Shown in pieces: positions 1 to 7,039 of a DNA stretch of 9,718 bases (within the stretch, counting starts at the first letter, position 1; every line of letters begins with the position of its first letter). The translations under genes were made by a program, and so were the position numbers. This DNA comes from Legionella longbeachae (lineage in GTDB: Bacteria; Pseudomonadota; Gammaproteobacteria; Legionellales; Legionellaceae). The stretch spans positions 1 to 9,718 of the forward strand of contig JACPOX010000154.1 in NCBI GenBank assembly GCA_016191305.1. Reading direction: 5' to 3'. The notes beneath the pieces are model-generated. The model saw nothing but the letters and a program-made list of their open reading frames with translations, did not search any database and was not told where the DNA came from.

Positions 1-682
1 TAAGTGTAGAACCATTTGTTCCAATTAGCCAAGCCCGACCAGGAATTACTGCATTTATATAGTAAATTATTGGTAGATTTGGTTGAATATGACGAATAAT
101 ACGCTTTATTGGCTTAGGCTTTGTGCGTTCCATTAATACAATAATTTCTTCGTTTTGTTTTATTACCTGAGTAGATAATTCACCAATCATCTGGTTAAGT
201 TTGGTGATTTGCGAGCTTAATATATTCACATTGTTATTAACATTACCAACCTGTTGATTAACTGAACTTACCTCAGATTGCACGCTTTGTTGGGTTACTT
301 CAATGGAGGCTACTTTTTTTTCTAACTCTGAATTAATTACTTGTGTTACAGGAGGTTGCTGTATTGGCGGTGCTGTAATAGGTTCTGCGGGAATCACAGT
401 TTGCAAAGGCTGTGGAGATGGAGATACCTCAACTATAGGCACTTCGTTAGGTGATTCGGTGGGGATTTTTTCAGAAAACATACCCCCAATAAATTTATAC
501 ATCAGCATAACAAAAACAATTAAACCAACAGCAATTAAGGCATTGCGTTTAATATTTTTTCTTGGTTCCATTCCTTCTCTTGGAGTAGAACTGTCTGAAT
601 TAAACTCTGTATTCTCCATAGACTCACTATCATAAGAATCCATTTCACTGAATTTGTACTCATCGTTATTTTGAGAGTAAAT
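1..682 (-). CDS. icmG: IcmG/DotF, inner-membrane Dot/Icm core protein (3' end outside window)
   Basis: DotF is a single-pass inner-membrane protein of the Dot/Icm type IVB core that links inner- and outer-membrane subcomplexes. About 227 codons are visible; the C-terminal few dozen lie beyond the left edge. From the N-terminus I see the conserved QNNDEYKF stretch (residues 4-11), an acidic Ser-rich cytoplasmic segment, a basic RKNIKR stop followed by a membrane helix at about 47-66, a Pro/Val-rich linker, a Gln/Asn-rich coiled-coil region, and a periplasmic domain with IIYYINAVIPGRAWLIG. Both ends match my memory of Legionella DotF. The start is uncertain: no ATG precedes the conserved N-terminus. 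The coordinates use an ATT codon at 682-680, with AGGG 5 bases upstream. The first in-frame ATG is at 643-641, inside the conserved segment. Identity is secure; the start is not. Confidence 0.93.
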   Translation of the reverse strand, partial: MYSQNNDEYKFSEMDSYDSESMENTEFNSDSSTPREGMEPRKNIKRNALIAVGLIVFVMLMYKFIGGMFSEKIPTESPNEVPIVEVSPSPQPLQTVIPAEPITAPPIQQPPVTQVINSELEKKVASIEVTQQSVQSEVSSVNQQVGNVNNNVNILSSQITKLNQMIGELSTQVIKQNEEIIVLMERTKPKPIKRIIRHIQPNLPIIYYINAVIPGRAWLIGTNGSTL

Positions 683-3600
683 AAAACCCCTATAGGTGTT
701 CCTGAAAATACTTCAACAGTTGTTGGAGTATTAAATAACACTTGCGCTTGCTGTCCCCAACTTTTACCAACAGTTGCTAATCCTATTACAGCATTTTCCA
801 AAGTAGATCGACCAATTCCATTTTGAACAGTTACATCATTACCACCACCTGTACCACCAATAGTTACAGTAGTATTAGCAGACTGGAATGCATTACCAAA
901 ACCTTCTAAAAACGAAGAAGCAAATAAAGAACCATAACGCATTAGATAATGATGATTTGTTCTACTTGCTAAAGCTGTTCTCGCTGTATTCGGATCAATT
1001 GCGTAAGCAGATATCGAAATTGTTTTTGGAGCCCCAGGAATTGACATTGTATTAAATGTAATCACCATTTTATTAGCGTTGGAAGGCAAGTTAAAACTAC
1101 CTATTAGTTTGGTTCCTTTAAGTTTCCCTGAAACAATTGTTGCTAAAATAGGGCCTGGTTCATCAGTATTCACTGAAGTATCAACTACAGCAAAAAGAAC
1201 ATCACCCGTCTTAATTACTGCTTCAGCGTTAGTTGCAACAACAGCTCCTCCTTGCACATCATTGACACCTGGGGGTCCACCGGCAGTTGAAACTACTGTC
1301 GTCGTCTCTTCTTCCTTATAATTTCCTGCAATATATGATTGTGTTGACACATTTTTCCATTCTGCAAGCATCTGATTTGCAGCTGATAACATATCAGAGC
1401 TCTTTTGTTGAATTTTTTGCTGATATTTTTGTTCTGCCATTTGTTCATTTTGTCTGTTAATAATGGCTTGCAATTGTTGGTTGCTGGCTGGATTATTCTG
1501 GCCTGTTGCCCCTTGCCAATTTCCTACTCCTTGGAGGTTAAATGCCCCTTGTTGCAAAGTAGGATTTTCTAAACCCGCTAATTGCGACGAGACTCCTGCA
1601 TTTAGCAATTCTGCATTACTATACCCCGCATTTTTTAGATCAACAGCACTATAACCAGCATTTGCAAGTTCTTTAACCCCAAATCCAGCTGATTTTAGCT
1701 CTGCGGCAGTAAATCCAGCATCTTTCAAATCTTTAGCACTAAAACCTGCATTCTTTAATTCATTAGGACTAAAGCCCGCATCTTTTAGTTCCCTAGCACT
1801 GAATCCTGCATCTTTTAAATCCTTTGCATTATAACCTGCGTTCTTCAATTCTTTGGCGCTAAAACCTGCGTCTTTTAGGTCCTTGGCACTAAAACCTAAC
1901 GCTTTCAATTGTGTTGCATTAAAACCGGCATCTTTCAATTCCTTAGCATTAAAACCAGCCTCTTTTAGCTCCTTGGCACTAAAACCCGCGTCTTTTAAAT
2001 CCTTGGCACTAAAGCCAGCATCTTTTAAATCTTTGACACTAAATCCTAAGTTTTTTAAGTCATTGGCACTAAAACCGGCATCTTTCAACTCTTTGGCGCT
2101 AAATCCTGCATCTTTTAAATCCTTAGCATTAAAACCCGCATTTTTTAAATCTGCAGCGGTGAAACCAGCGTCTTTAAGATCTTTAGCTGTATAACCAGCA
2201 TCTTTTAATGCTTTTGCAGAACATCCTAGAGTTTTTTTGATTGTCAAAGCACTAACACCTGCTGCTCTTGCTTTTTTCAATGAATCAACGCTGCAATCTG
2301 CAAGACGTCCACTTGCAATTACATCCGCGGGGGTAAGCCCTGCATTTTCTAAATCCTTTGACGTAAATCCGGCTGCCAGAAGTTGCGCGGGGATAAATCC
2401 TGCATCCAGTAATGAATTAGCACCATAACCAGCATTTTTAAGGGCTTGGGCGCTACATCCATTTAATTCTTTAATTTTCTTAGCAGAAACACCTGCAGCA
2501 AGCAATTTTTTAAGTTGTTCTGGATCACAACCTGCAGCTTTGATCTGTTCACTAGTTAAAGGATTTATTGTATTGATTTCGTGGGGAGCAAATTTTGCAT
2601 TTTCTAATTCCTTCGATGTAAGTCCTGATGCAAGAAGTTGCGAGGGGGTAAATTCTGCATCGAGCAGGGATTTCGCGCTATAACCCGCATTTTTTAATGC
2701 TTGCGCAGTACATCCATTTAATTCTTTAATCTGCCTAGCAGAAAAACCTGCAGCAAACAATTTTTTTAATTGCTCAGGATCACAACCAGCAGCTTTGATC
2801 TGTGCATTAATTAAAGCATTTGCTGCATTGATTTCTTTTGGAGTAAATCCAGCATTTGCCAAATCTTGATCAGTAAAACCGGCTGCTTTTAATGTTTGAG
2901 CACTGCATCCTGCATATTGTTTAATCAATGCTGCACTAATTCCTGCAGCCCTCTCTTTTTTTAACAAATCAACATCGCAACCAGCTTTTTTTACATCATC
3001 ACTAGTGATGCCAGGGGGAAGTTCAGCTCCTGCTGTTTTTATTTCTGCAGGAGAATAACCAGCCTTAGCAAGTTCATCAGAAGTAAATCCAGCATTTAAT
3101 AAATCCCTGGCAGCATATCCAGCAGTCCTTAATTCCTCTGGTGTAAAACCTATTCTTTTTAAATCCGCAGCGCTAAATCCCGCATCGCGCAATTCTTTCG
3201 CAGTGAAACCAGCTGCTTTTAATTGTGCTGCACTACATCCGCTGATACGTCTAATTGCAGAGGCTGAAACTCCAGATTTACGTAATTTGTTTAATGCATC
3301 TACGCTGCAGCCAACCTTTAGGACATCCGCAGCAGTTATTCCTTCTGGTAAACCACTGGCCTTAGCTATTTCATCTGGAGAGAATCCAGCTCCCTTAAGT
3401 TCATCTTCTGAAAAACCGGCATCCTTCATTTCTTGGGCAGTAAAACCAGCATTTCGTAATTCACATGCGTTAAAATCACAATCTCTTAGTCTTGTAGCAG
3501 TATATCCAGACTCTTTTAGCTGTCTTGCATTATATCCTGCAGCCTTTAATTCTTTACAGGAACAAATTTGATTTAAATCTTTCAGATAATAACCATTATC

Positions 3601-4125
3601 CTTAAGTTGCACACAACTACATGCCTTTTTAAGATCAGTTAATTGCGCTCCTTGACTCACAACCTTAGCAATAACAGACTTCGAACATCCACCATTTTGT
3701 AATGCTTGTAACCAAAGACTTTTTTGTGCCCCATCTTGATCCTCTCGAGCCAAGGTCGTAAAACCCAGTCCACTTTGCCCGCTTTGAGAGCCTATCACTC
3801 CTACACCTTCACCTAAAGCCTGGGTACGAATAATCGTTGGAATAGCACTACCGCCTGTTTGTTCTGCTTTTTGTGCTTGAAAAACATTTTGCTCTTGCTG
3901 TAATTTAGCATATTGAGCTGTTGGATTAAGAGCCCCAGGAATAGATTGAATACCCTCTGGAGTATGACCAACAGTTGCATTCACCGTCGGACCAGAATTT
4001 ATAGCTCGCAATTTTATATAACCAACCACTACAGCAATTATTAATAAAATTGCGGTGAAAATGATAATAACTCGCGTACGAGTATTAGAAAAAAGTGATT
4101 TTATATTTTCTTTTCTGCCAGCCAT
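535..4125 (-). CDS. icmE: IcmE/DotG, VirB10-like channel scaffold with a long decapeptide-repeat region
   Basis: DotG is the VirB10/TrbI-like protein of the Dot/Icm core, spanning from inner membrane to outer-membrane complex and lining the central channel. The ORF is 1196 codons, against about 1050 in L. pneumophila as I recall. It has a short basic N-terminus, a membrane helix at about 18-38, a Gln-rich linker, Cys-rich degenerate repeats (147-633), a near-perfect array of AGFSAKDLKD-type decapeptides (634-846), a Gln-rich coiled-coil segment (855-925), and the conserved VirB10-like C-terminal domain (about 945-1150) ending in FNTPTTVEVFSGTPIGVLF. The ATG abuts the icmK stop and has AGAAGG upstream. 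Residues after about 1150 are icmG DNA read in another frame, so the natural C-terminus probably lies near 666-680. The 535 end may reflect a frameshift or a non-functional tail. Confidence 0.95.
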   Translation of the reverse strand: MAGRKENIKSLFSNTRTRVIIIFTAILLIIAVVVGYIKLRAINSGPTVNATVGHTPEGIQSIPGALNPTAQYAKLQQEQNVFQAQKAEQTGGSAIPTIIRTQALGEGVGVIGSQSGQSGLGFTTLAREDQDGAQKSLWLQALQNGGCSKSVIAKVVSQGAQLTDLKKACSCVQLKDNGYYLKDLNQICSCKELKAAGYNARQLKESGYTATRLRDCDFNACELRNAGFTAQEMKDAGFSEDELKGAGFSPDEIAKASGLPEGITAADVLKVGCSVDALNKLRKSGVSASAIRRISGCSAAQLKAAGFTAKELRDAGFSAADLKRIGFTPEELRTAGYAARDLLNAGFTSDELAKAGYSPAEIKTAGAELPPGITSDDVKKAGCDVDLLKKERAAGISAALIKQYAGCSAQTLKAAGFTDQDLANAGFTPKEINAANALINAQIKAAGCDPEQLKKLFAAGFSARQIKELNGCTAQALKNAGYSAKSLLDAEFTPSQLLASGLTSKELENAKFAPHEINTINPLTSEQIKAAGCDPEQLKKLLAAGVSAKKIKELNGCSAQALKNAGYGANSLLDAGFIPAQLLAAGFTSKDLENAGLTPADVIASGRLADCSVDSLKKARAAGVSALTIKKTLGCSAKALKDAGYTAKDLKDAGFTAADLKNAGFNAKDLKDAGFSAKELKDAGFSANDLKNLGFSVKDLKDAGFSAKDLKDAGFSAKELKEAGFNAKELKDAGFNATQLKALGFSAKDLKDAGFSAKELKNAGYNAKDLKDAGFSARELKDAGFSPNELKNAGFSAKDLKDAGFTAAELKSAGFGVKELANAGYSAVDLKNAGYSNAELLNAGVSSQLAGLENPTLQQGAFNLQGVGNWQGATGQNNPASNQQLQAIINRQNEQMAEQKYQQKIQQKSSDMLSAANQMLAEWKNVSTQSYIAGNYKEEETTTVVSTAGGPPGVNDVQGGAVVATNAEAVIKTGDVLFAVVDTSVNTDEPGPILATIVSGKLKGTKLIGSFNLPSNANKMVITFNTMSIPGAPKTISISAYAIDPNTARTALASRTNHHYLMRYGSLFASSFLEGFGNAFQSANTTVTIGGTGGGNDVTVQNGIGRSTLENAVIGLATVGKSWGQQAQVLFNTPTTVEVFSGTPIGVLFTLKITMSTNSVKWILMIVSLWRIQSLIQTVLLQEKEWNQEKILNAMP
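1588..2226 (-). repeat. 30-bp in-frame tandem repeat coding the IcmE decapeptide array
   Basis: About 21 contiguous 30-base units code residues 634-846 of IcmE in strict 10-residue register. The consensus is AG(F/Y)(S/T)AK(D/E)LK(D/N). On the plus strand the units recur as variants of gcatcttttaaatccttggc. There are no unique spacers, and most differences between units are at third positions or at two or three variable residues. Repeats N-terminal to this block are far more diverged. Confidence 0.93.
2296..2805 (-). repeat. Tandem duplication of an 85-codon module within icmE
   Basis: Two adjacent 255-base copies (2551-2805 and 2296-2550) code IcmE residues 441-525 and 526-610. Both copies share IKAAGCDPEQLKKL, then IKELNGC(T/S)AQALKNAGY, then SLLDA, QLLA and a TSK(E/D)LENA segment. 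The protein copies stay alignable without gaps for about 75 residues. This indicates a segmental duplication later than the ancestral decapeptide spread. Confidence 0.85.
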
Positions 4126-5256
4126 TTATAACCCTTCTACCTTGAGCTGCATGACTTTCCCATGCCAGGACACTAATAATACCGGAGATTTTTGCATTTC
4201 ATAAGCATGCGTCCCATCTGCACTGGTCATACTCGCTAACCAGCCCGGCGACAATATCGTAAGATTGGTTCTAACATACATTCTGTCATTAACTAACCAA
4301 GCGCGCGCATCTCCTCCGGTTATAATTAATCGTTTACTCCCTGGAGGAGGGACACCATCTAATACATGCAGAAGTAGTTCACTAGCCGAAGGAGGAATTC
4401 CTGACTCCATAGGCAAGTTTTTAGCATTTGGCCCATAACCCTGAACACGTAAATCAACTCGATAATCAACTGCTTTTTGTCCTGGTATCAGCGTTAACAT
4501 CACTGGTGTATTTAGACCTCGTAAACGAACAGCCAAATTACCATAATTGTATAACTTTAGAGCCTGTATCATTATAGTATTACTTGTTTTATCCCATTGA
4601 ATGTTAAAGGCACTCGGATCGCCCAAATCATAAGCTGAAATTGGCCAAGGCGCCCCTGAAGAATCTAGAAAAACCAATGAAGATACAAACCCTTGTGCCA
4701 AACGGATGACGGGAGGAGTTGATCCTGGTGACAAATTTACAAATTGAGAGGTTGCGGTCGGTTTTGGTGGTGTACCTGCAGGTGAAGCCTTAGCATATTC
4801 CATAGTATCTTGGATTTGTTTCAAACGAACAATTTGCTCAGTATTCAATGGATATATGTTTTTTGTCATATCTTTAAATGCCTTATTATCAATAATCTCA
4901 GCATCATTTTGATTTATAGTTTGATCGCCACCATTAGATATATTCGCTGGATTTTGAGATTTTTGAGGCGCTTGATATATCTGATTTGCTAAAGGGATTT
5001 GTACATTCGGTCCTTGGTTTGGTCTTTGATTTGATCCTTGATTTGATCCTTGATTTGGTACTTGATCTGGATTTTGTGCAGCTGTTGGCTGATTTGATCC
5101 AGTCTGGTTTTGTGACAAGCGTTGTTGCAATATACGTAACTGTTGTAACGCTTGCTGCGCATTATCTGATTGTTCCGCTGCAAAGGAAGAAGCAGACACG
5201 AAATGTACCATACCAAAGATTAAAAACAACTTAAAAAACCAGCTTGTTTTTTTCAT
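4126..5256 (-). CDS. icmK: IcmK/DotH, secreted outer-membrane core component
   Basis: DotH is a core component of the Dot/Icm outer-membrane complex, assembled with DotC, DotD, DotK and the DotG C-terminus. The protein is 376 residues. It has a Sec signal peptide (basic MKK, hydrophobic core, SSFA-AEQ cleavage site near residue 26/27), a Gln-rich helical segment (about 31-50), an Asn/Gln/Pro-rich low-complexity stretch with an NQGS repeat (66-84), and a conserved folded region from about 125 to the end, containing PVIRLAQGFVSSLVFLDSSG and a YNYGNLAVRLRGLNTPV segment. The ATG shares one base with the icmL stop (TAATG), implying translational coupling. The stop abuts the icmE ATG. The variable linker makes it slightly longer than I recall for L. 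pneumophila (about 360). Family identity is secure. Confidence 0.96.
   Translation of the reverse strand: MKKTSWFFKLFLIFGMVHFVSASSFAAEQSDNAQQALQQLRILQQRLSQNQTGSNQPTAAQNPDQVPNQGSNQGSNQRPNQGPNVQIPLANQIYQAPQKSQNPANISNGGDQTINQNDAEIIDNKAFKDMTKNIYPLNTEQIVRLKQIQDTMEYAKASPAGTPPKPTATSQFVNLSPGSTPPVIRLAQGFVSSLVFLDSSGAPWPISAYDLGDPSAFNIQWDKTSNTIMIQALKLYNYGNLAVRLRGLNTPVMLTLIPGQKAVDYRVDLRVQGYGPNAKNLPMESGIPPSASELLLHVLDGVPPPGSKRLIITGGDARAWLVNDRMYVRTNLTILSPGWLASMTSADGTHAYEMQKSPVLLVSWHGKVMQLKVEGL
5012..5069 (-). repeat. 12-bp tandem repeat (NQGS linker) in icmK
   Basis: Roughly five degenerate 12-base units, best seen on the plus strand as ttgatttgatcc in tandem, code the (P/S)NQ(G/R) tetrapeptide repeat at IcmK residues 66-84. 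The central two units are nearly identical. The unit is a multiple of three, so copy-number slippage would keep the frame. Confidence 0.85.
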
Positions 5257-5894
5257 TAAGATACCCCACCAGCGGCAGGCCCTACTACAAATTGCGATAT
5301 ACCTATTCCTCTAGGAGAATTTAAAGTCGATACACGCGTAATTAACATAGTAACTACATTATTTTGTTGGGTAAATTCACTAGCACTCTGATAAGTTACC
5401 AATATAGGCATTTGTATTCGCCAGGAATAACTTCCATTCAGCACCCCTTTTTGCAATATAATCGGCGCACGCGTAGCCACAGCCGAAACAATCAACTTTT
5501 TAGCCTTGACTGCATCTAAGTTATTTGATTGCTGTAATGCATTAAGAAATTGATCCCAACCCGCTGCAGTAAAAAATCCAGATGAGGCTTGTAATTCATC
5601 TCTATAATTAACGAAGTTATAAGTAAATGCGGCAATGGCAGCCTGATTTGCCCATTGTAATACCGCTGAGTCTGACTGATTTGGTTCATTCAAAGGGAAA
5701 AGCGGTGTTATACGACCATTAATACTCGTAGCAAAATACTTTGGAGCAGGAGGGTGCGTAATCATATACACCAACATAGCAGCCATTATTATATTCACTA
5801 AAAGAGCGATCAGTAACGCAAGTATTACCTTGCGTTGACCATCTTTATAGAATTTGTTTCGCAATGCAACAACTGTCAAGGCATCTTCAGCCAT
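5256..5894 (-). CDS. icmL: IcmL/DotI, inner-membrane Dot/Icm component
   Basis: DotI is an essential inner-membrane protein of the Dot/Icm system, with a VirB8-like periplasmic fold in family knowledge, and forms a complex with DotJ. At 212 residues it has the usual length. It has a short cytoplasmic N-terminus (MAEDALTVVALRNKFYKDGQ), one membrane helix at about 22-46, then the periplasmic domain opening with HPPAPKYFATSINGRITPLF and closing with SPRGIGISQFVVGPA. This is one of the best conserved proteins in the window and matches my memory of the Legionella sequence closely. The ATG at 5894 follows GAGGATATT. There are 19 bases between the icmM stop and this start, and the stop overlaps the icmK ATG by one base. 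Only one icmL copy lies in this cluster. Confidence 0.97.
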   Translation of the reverse strand: MAEDALTVVALRNKFYKDGQRKVILALLIALLVNIIMAAMLVYMITHPPAPKYFATSINGRITPLFPLNEPNQSDSAVLQWANQAAIAAFTYNFVNYRDELQASSGFFTAAGWDQFLNALQQSNNLDAVKAKKLIVSAVATRAPIILQKGVLNGSYSWRIQMPILVTYQSASEFTQQNNVVTMLITRVSTLNSPRGIGISQFVVGPAAGGVS

Positions 5895-5913
5895 AATATC
5901 CTCTATTTATTGC

Positions 5914-6201
5914 TTATTCTGGTATTACTTTATTTTCAACTTCTTCCACTTGTGGATCAGGGGGAAGTAATGGATCCGATGTAAAATTAGGGGCCAGTAA
6001 AGGTTGCAACGTAATTGGTGGTACTATCCCACTGGTCGCATAAAAATCCCCTTCGGGCTCCGTTAGATATATATAACACAACAATAAAACAAAAATACAA
6101 CTCAACATCAGAGAAATATTCAGTGCGATTAAACCACGCCTGTATGTATTCACATTGAAATTCTTACTTTTTTTAATTTGTTCCCACGCGCCGCGATTCA
6201 T
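5914..6201 (-). CDS. icmM: IcmM/DotJ, small inner-membrane partner of DotI
   Basis: DotJ is a short inner-membrane protein that resembles the N-terminal part of DotI and associates with it. The 95 residues comprise a basic cytoplasmic segment (1-21), one membrane helix at about 23-46, and a short Pro/acidic periplasmic tail. After the helix comes DFYATSGIVPPITLQPL, which parallels KYFATSINGRITPLFPL at the same place in IcmL; the VirB8-like domain is absent. The start is supported by AGGAG five bases upstream of the ATG. That ribosome-binding site overlaps the icmN stop, leaving only 8 bases between the two genes. Length and position agree with the known locus. Confidence 0.94.
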   Translation of the reverse strand: MNRGAWEQIKKSKNFNVNTYRRGLIALNISLMLSCIFVLLLCYIYLTEPEGDFYATSGIVPPITLQPLLAPNFTSDPLLPPDPQVEEVENKVIPE

Positions 6202-6209
6202 TGCTTCTC

Positions 6210-6767
6210 CTATGCCACAGCTCGTCTAAAAGTAATTTCTACTCGTGCATTTACTGAATTATCACCGCCTTGGGTATATGCTATTATAGGTTTATCACTA
6301 CCTAGACCTTGTGTAAAGATAAAACGGCTATCTACTCCTTGAGACCAGAGATATTCACTAACCACTCGTGATCTGGCTAAAGTTAACGCATGTTCTCTTT
6401 GAGGTGAAACATACTTATTGCTGTAACTGGCTATATTAATTGCAATTTTGCGGAATTGTTTAAGAAATACAGCAATTTCATTTAACAGAACATAAGACTT
6501 CCACTTTATATGGGGCGTCTCTGGTTCAAATAAAAAAGTAGCCGGAATACTAATCATATAATCTTGGCCAATAGTAATTACTTTTATTCCTTTTCTATTT
6601 AATTTTTTTGCCATCTTCATGATAGTAGCATCACAGGCACCAAGTACCTTGCATGGATATTTTGGCTCTTCTTTATCCAGTGCCCAATAATCACGATTAC
6701 AAGCTGTCACCATTAACAAGGCAATCAACCCAACAGTCCGAATTAGACTAACATGTACTGATCTCAC
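6210..6767 (-). CDS. icmN: IcmN/DotK (LphA), OmpA-domain lipoprotein
   Basis: DotK is an outer-membrane lipoprotein at the periphery of the Dot/Icm outer-membrane complex. The protein is 185 residues, close to the usual size. It starts with a GTG, supported by GAGGA six bases upstream. The next in-frame ATG (residue 19) would destroy the signal peptide. The lipobox is VTAC, so Cys23 is the predicted lipidated residue. Two further cysteines (39, 45) follow. The C-terminal part (about 95-182) is OmpA-like, with LTLARSR, a Gly-rich QGLGSDKPI turn and NARVEITF. Arg132 matches the peptidoglycan-binding Arg, but the canonical Asp appears to be Asn117. It is the first gene of the tight icmN-icmG run and has 486 non-coding bases before it, so it probably has its own promoter. 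Confidence 0.94.
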   Translation of the reverse strand: MRSVHVSLIRTVGLIALLMVTACNRDYWALDKEEPKYPCKVLGACDATIMKMAKKLNRKGIKVITIGQDYMISIPATFLFEPETPHIKWKSYVLLNEIAVFLKQFRKIAINIASYSNKYVSPQREHALTLARSRVVSEYLWSQGVDSRFIFTQGLGSDKPIIAYTQGGDNSVNARVEITFRRAVA

Positions 6768-6773
6768 TCGTTA

Positions 6774-6778
6774 TCCTC
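6774..6778 (-). promoter_or_regulatory. Ribosome-binding site fixing the GTG start of icmN
   Basis: GAGGA on the minus strand, six bases before the GTG at 6767-6765. No in-frame ATG lies near it; the ATG at 6780 is in another frame. This site decides the start and keeps the lipoprotein signal peptide intact. Confidence 0.7.
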
Positions 6779-6854
6779 ATGCTTGAAAATAATAACCATT
6801 TAAAATGATTCTGACTTATCCTGTAGTGAGCTTCATCTATTAAGAAAATCTTAC

Positions 6855-6877
6855 AAATCATTACGTTACAATGATTT
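6855..6877. promoter_or_regulatory. Inverted repeat AAATCATT-N7-AATGATTT upstream of icmN
   Basis: Perfect 8-base arms (6855-6862 and 6870-6877) around a 7-base centre, ending 88 bases before the icmN start. There is no adjacent T-run that would make it a terminator. Its dyad form and position would fit an operator, but I recognise no regulator for it. Confidence 0.35.
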
Positions 6878-7039
6878 CAAAAAAATTGCTATTTTTTTAA
6901 AAATTTATTTATAGCTTTACACTTATTTGAAAATATATATTCCTATAAGGACTATTTTTGGACAATTGATATAGGATATACAAAAGATAATTGAAAAAGA
7001 GTAAAATAAATTGTAAACGTTCATGAGGTGTGTAAATTT

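Noticed and set aside
303..635. Plus-strand ORF of 110 codons
   Set aside because: Antisense to icmG, whose protein is clearly conserved in this interval.
1853..2194. Plus-strand ORF of 113 codons with a repeated ALKPASF-type sequence
   Set aside because: It is the antisense of the icmE repeat array. A 30-base period keeps any stop-free frame open, and there is no ribosome-binding site or independent coding signal.
1588..2226. Regular 30-bp repeats resembling a CRISPR array
   Set aside because: There are no unique spacers; the repeats are contiguous, in frame, and code the IcmE decapeptides.
4989..5216. Minus-strand 75-codon ORF inside icmK with an IKDQ repeat
   Set aside because: It is the icmK NQGS repeat read in another frame and overlaps the signal-peptide region of the real gene.
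6836..6844. CTTAATAGA on the minus strand as half of a PmrA box
   Set aside because: Only a partial match to cTTAATatT, with no second half at the expected spacing.
7001..7017. GTAAA-N7-GTAAA as a CpxR box
   Set aside because: Spacing is one base more than the Legionella consensus I know, the orientation is opposite to icmN and it is more than 230 bases upstream. AT-rich DNA gives such matches easily.
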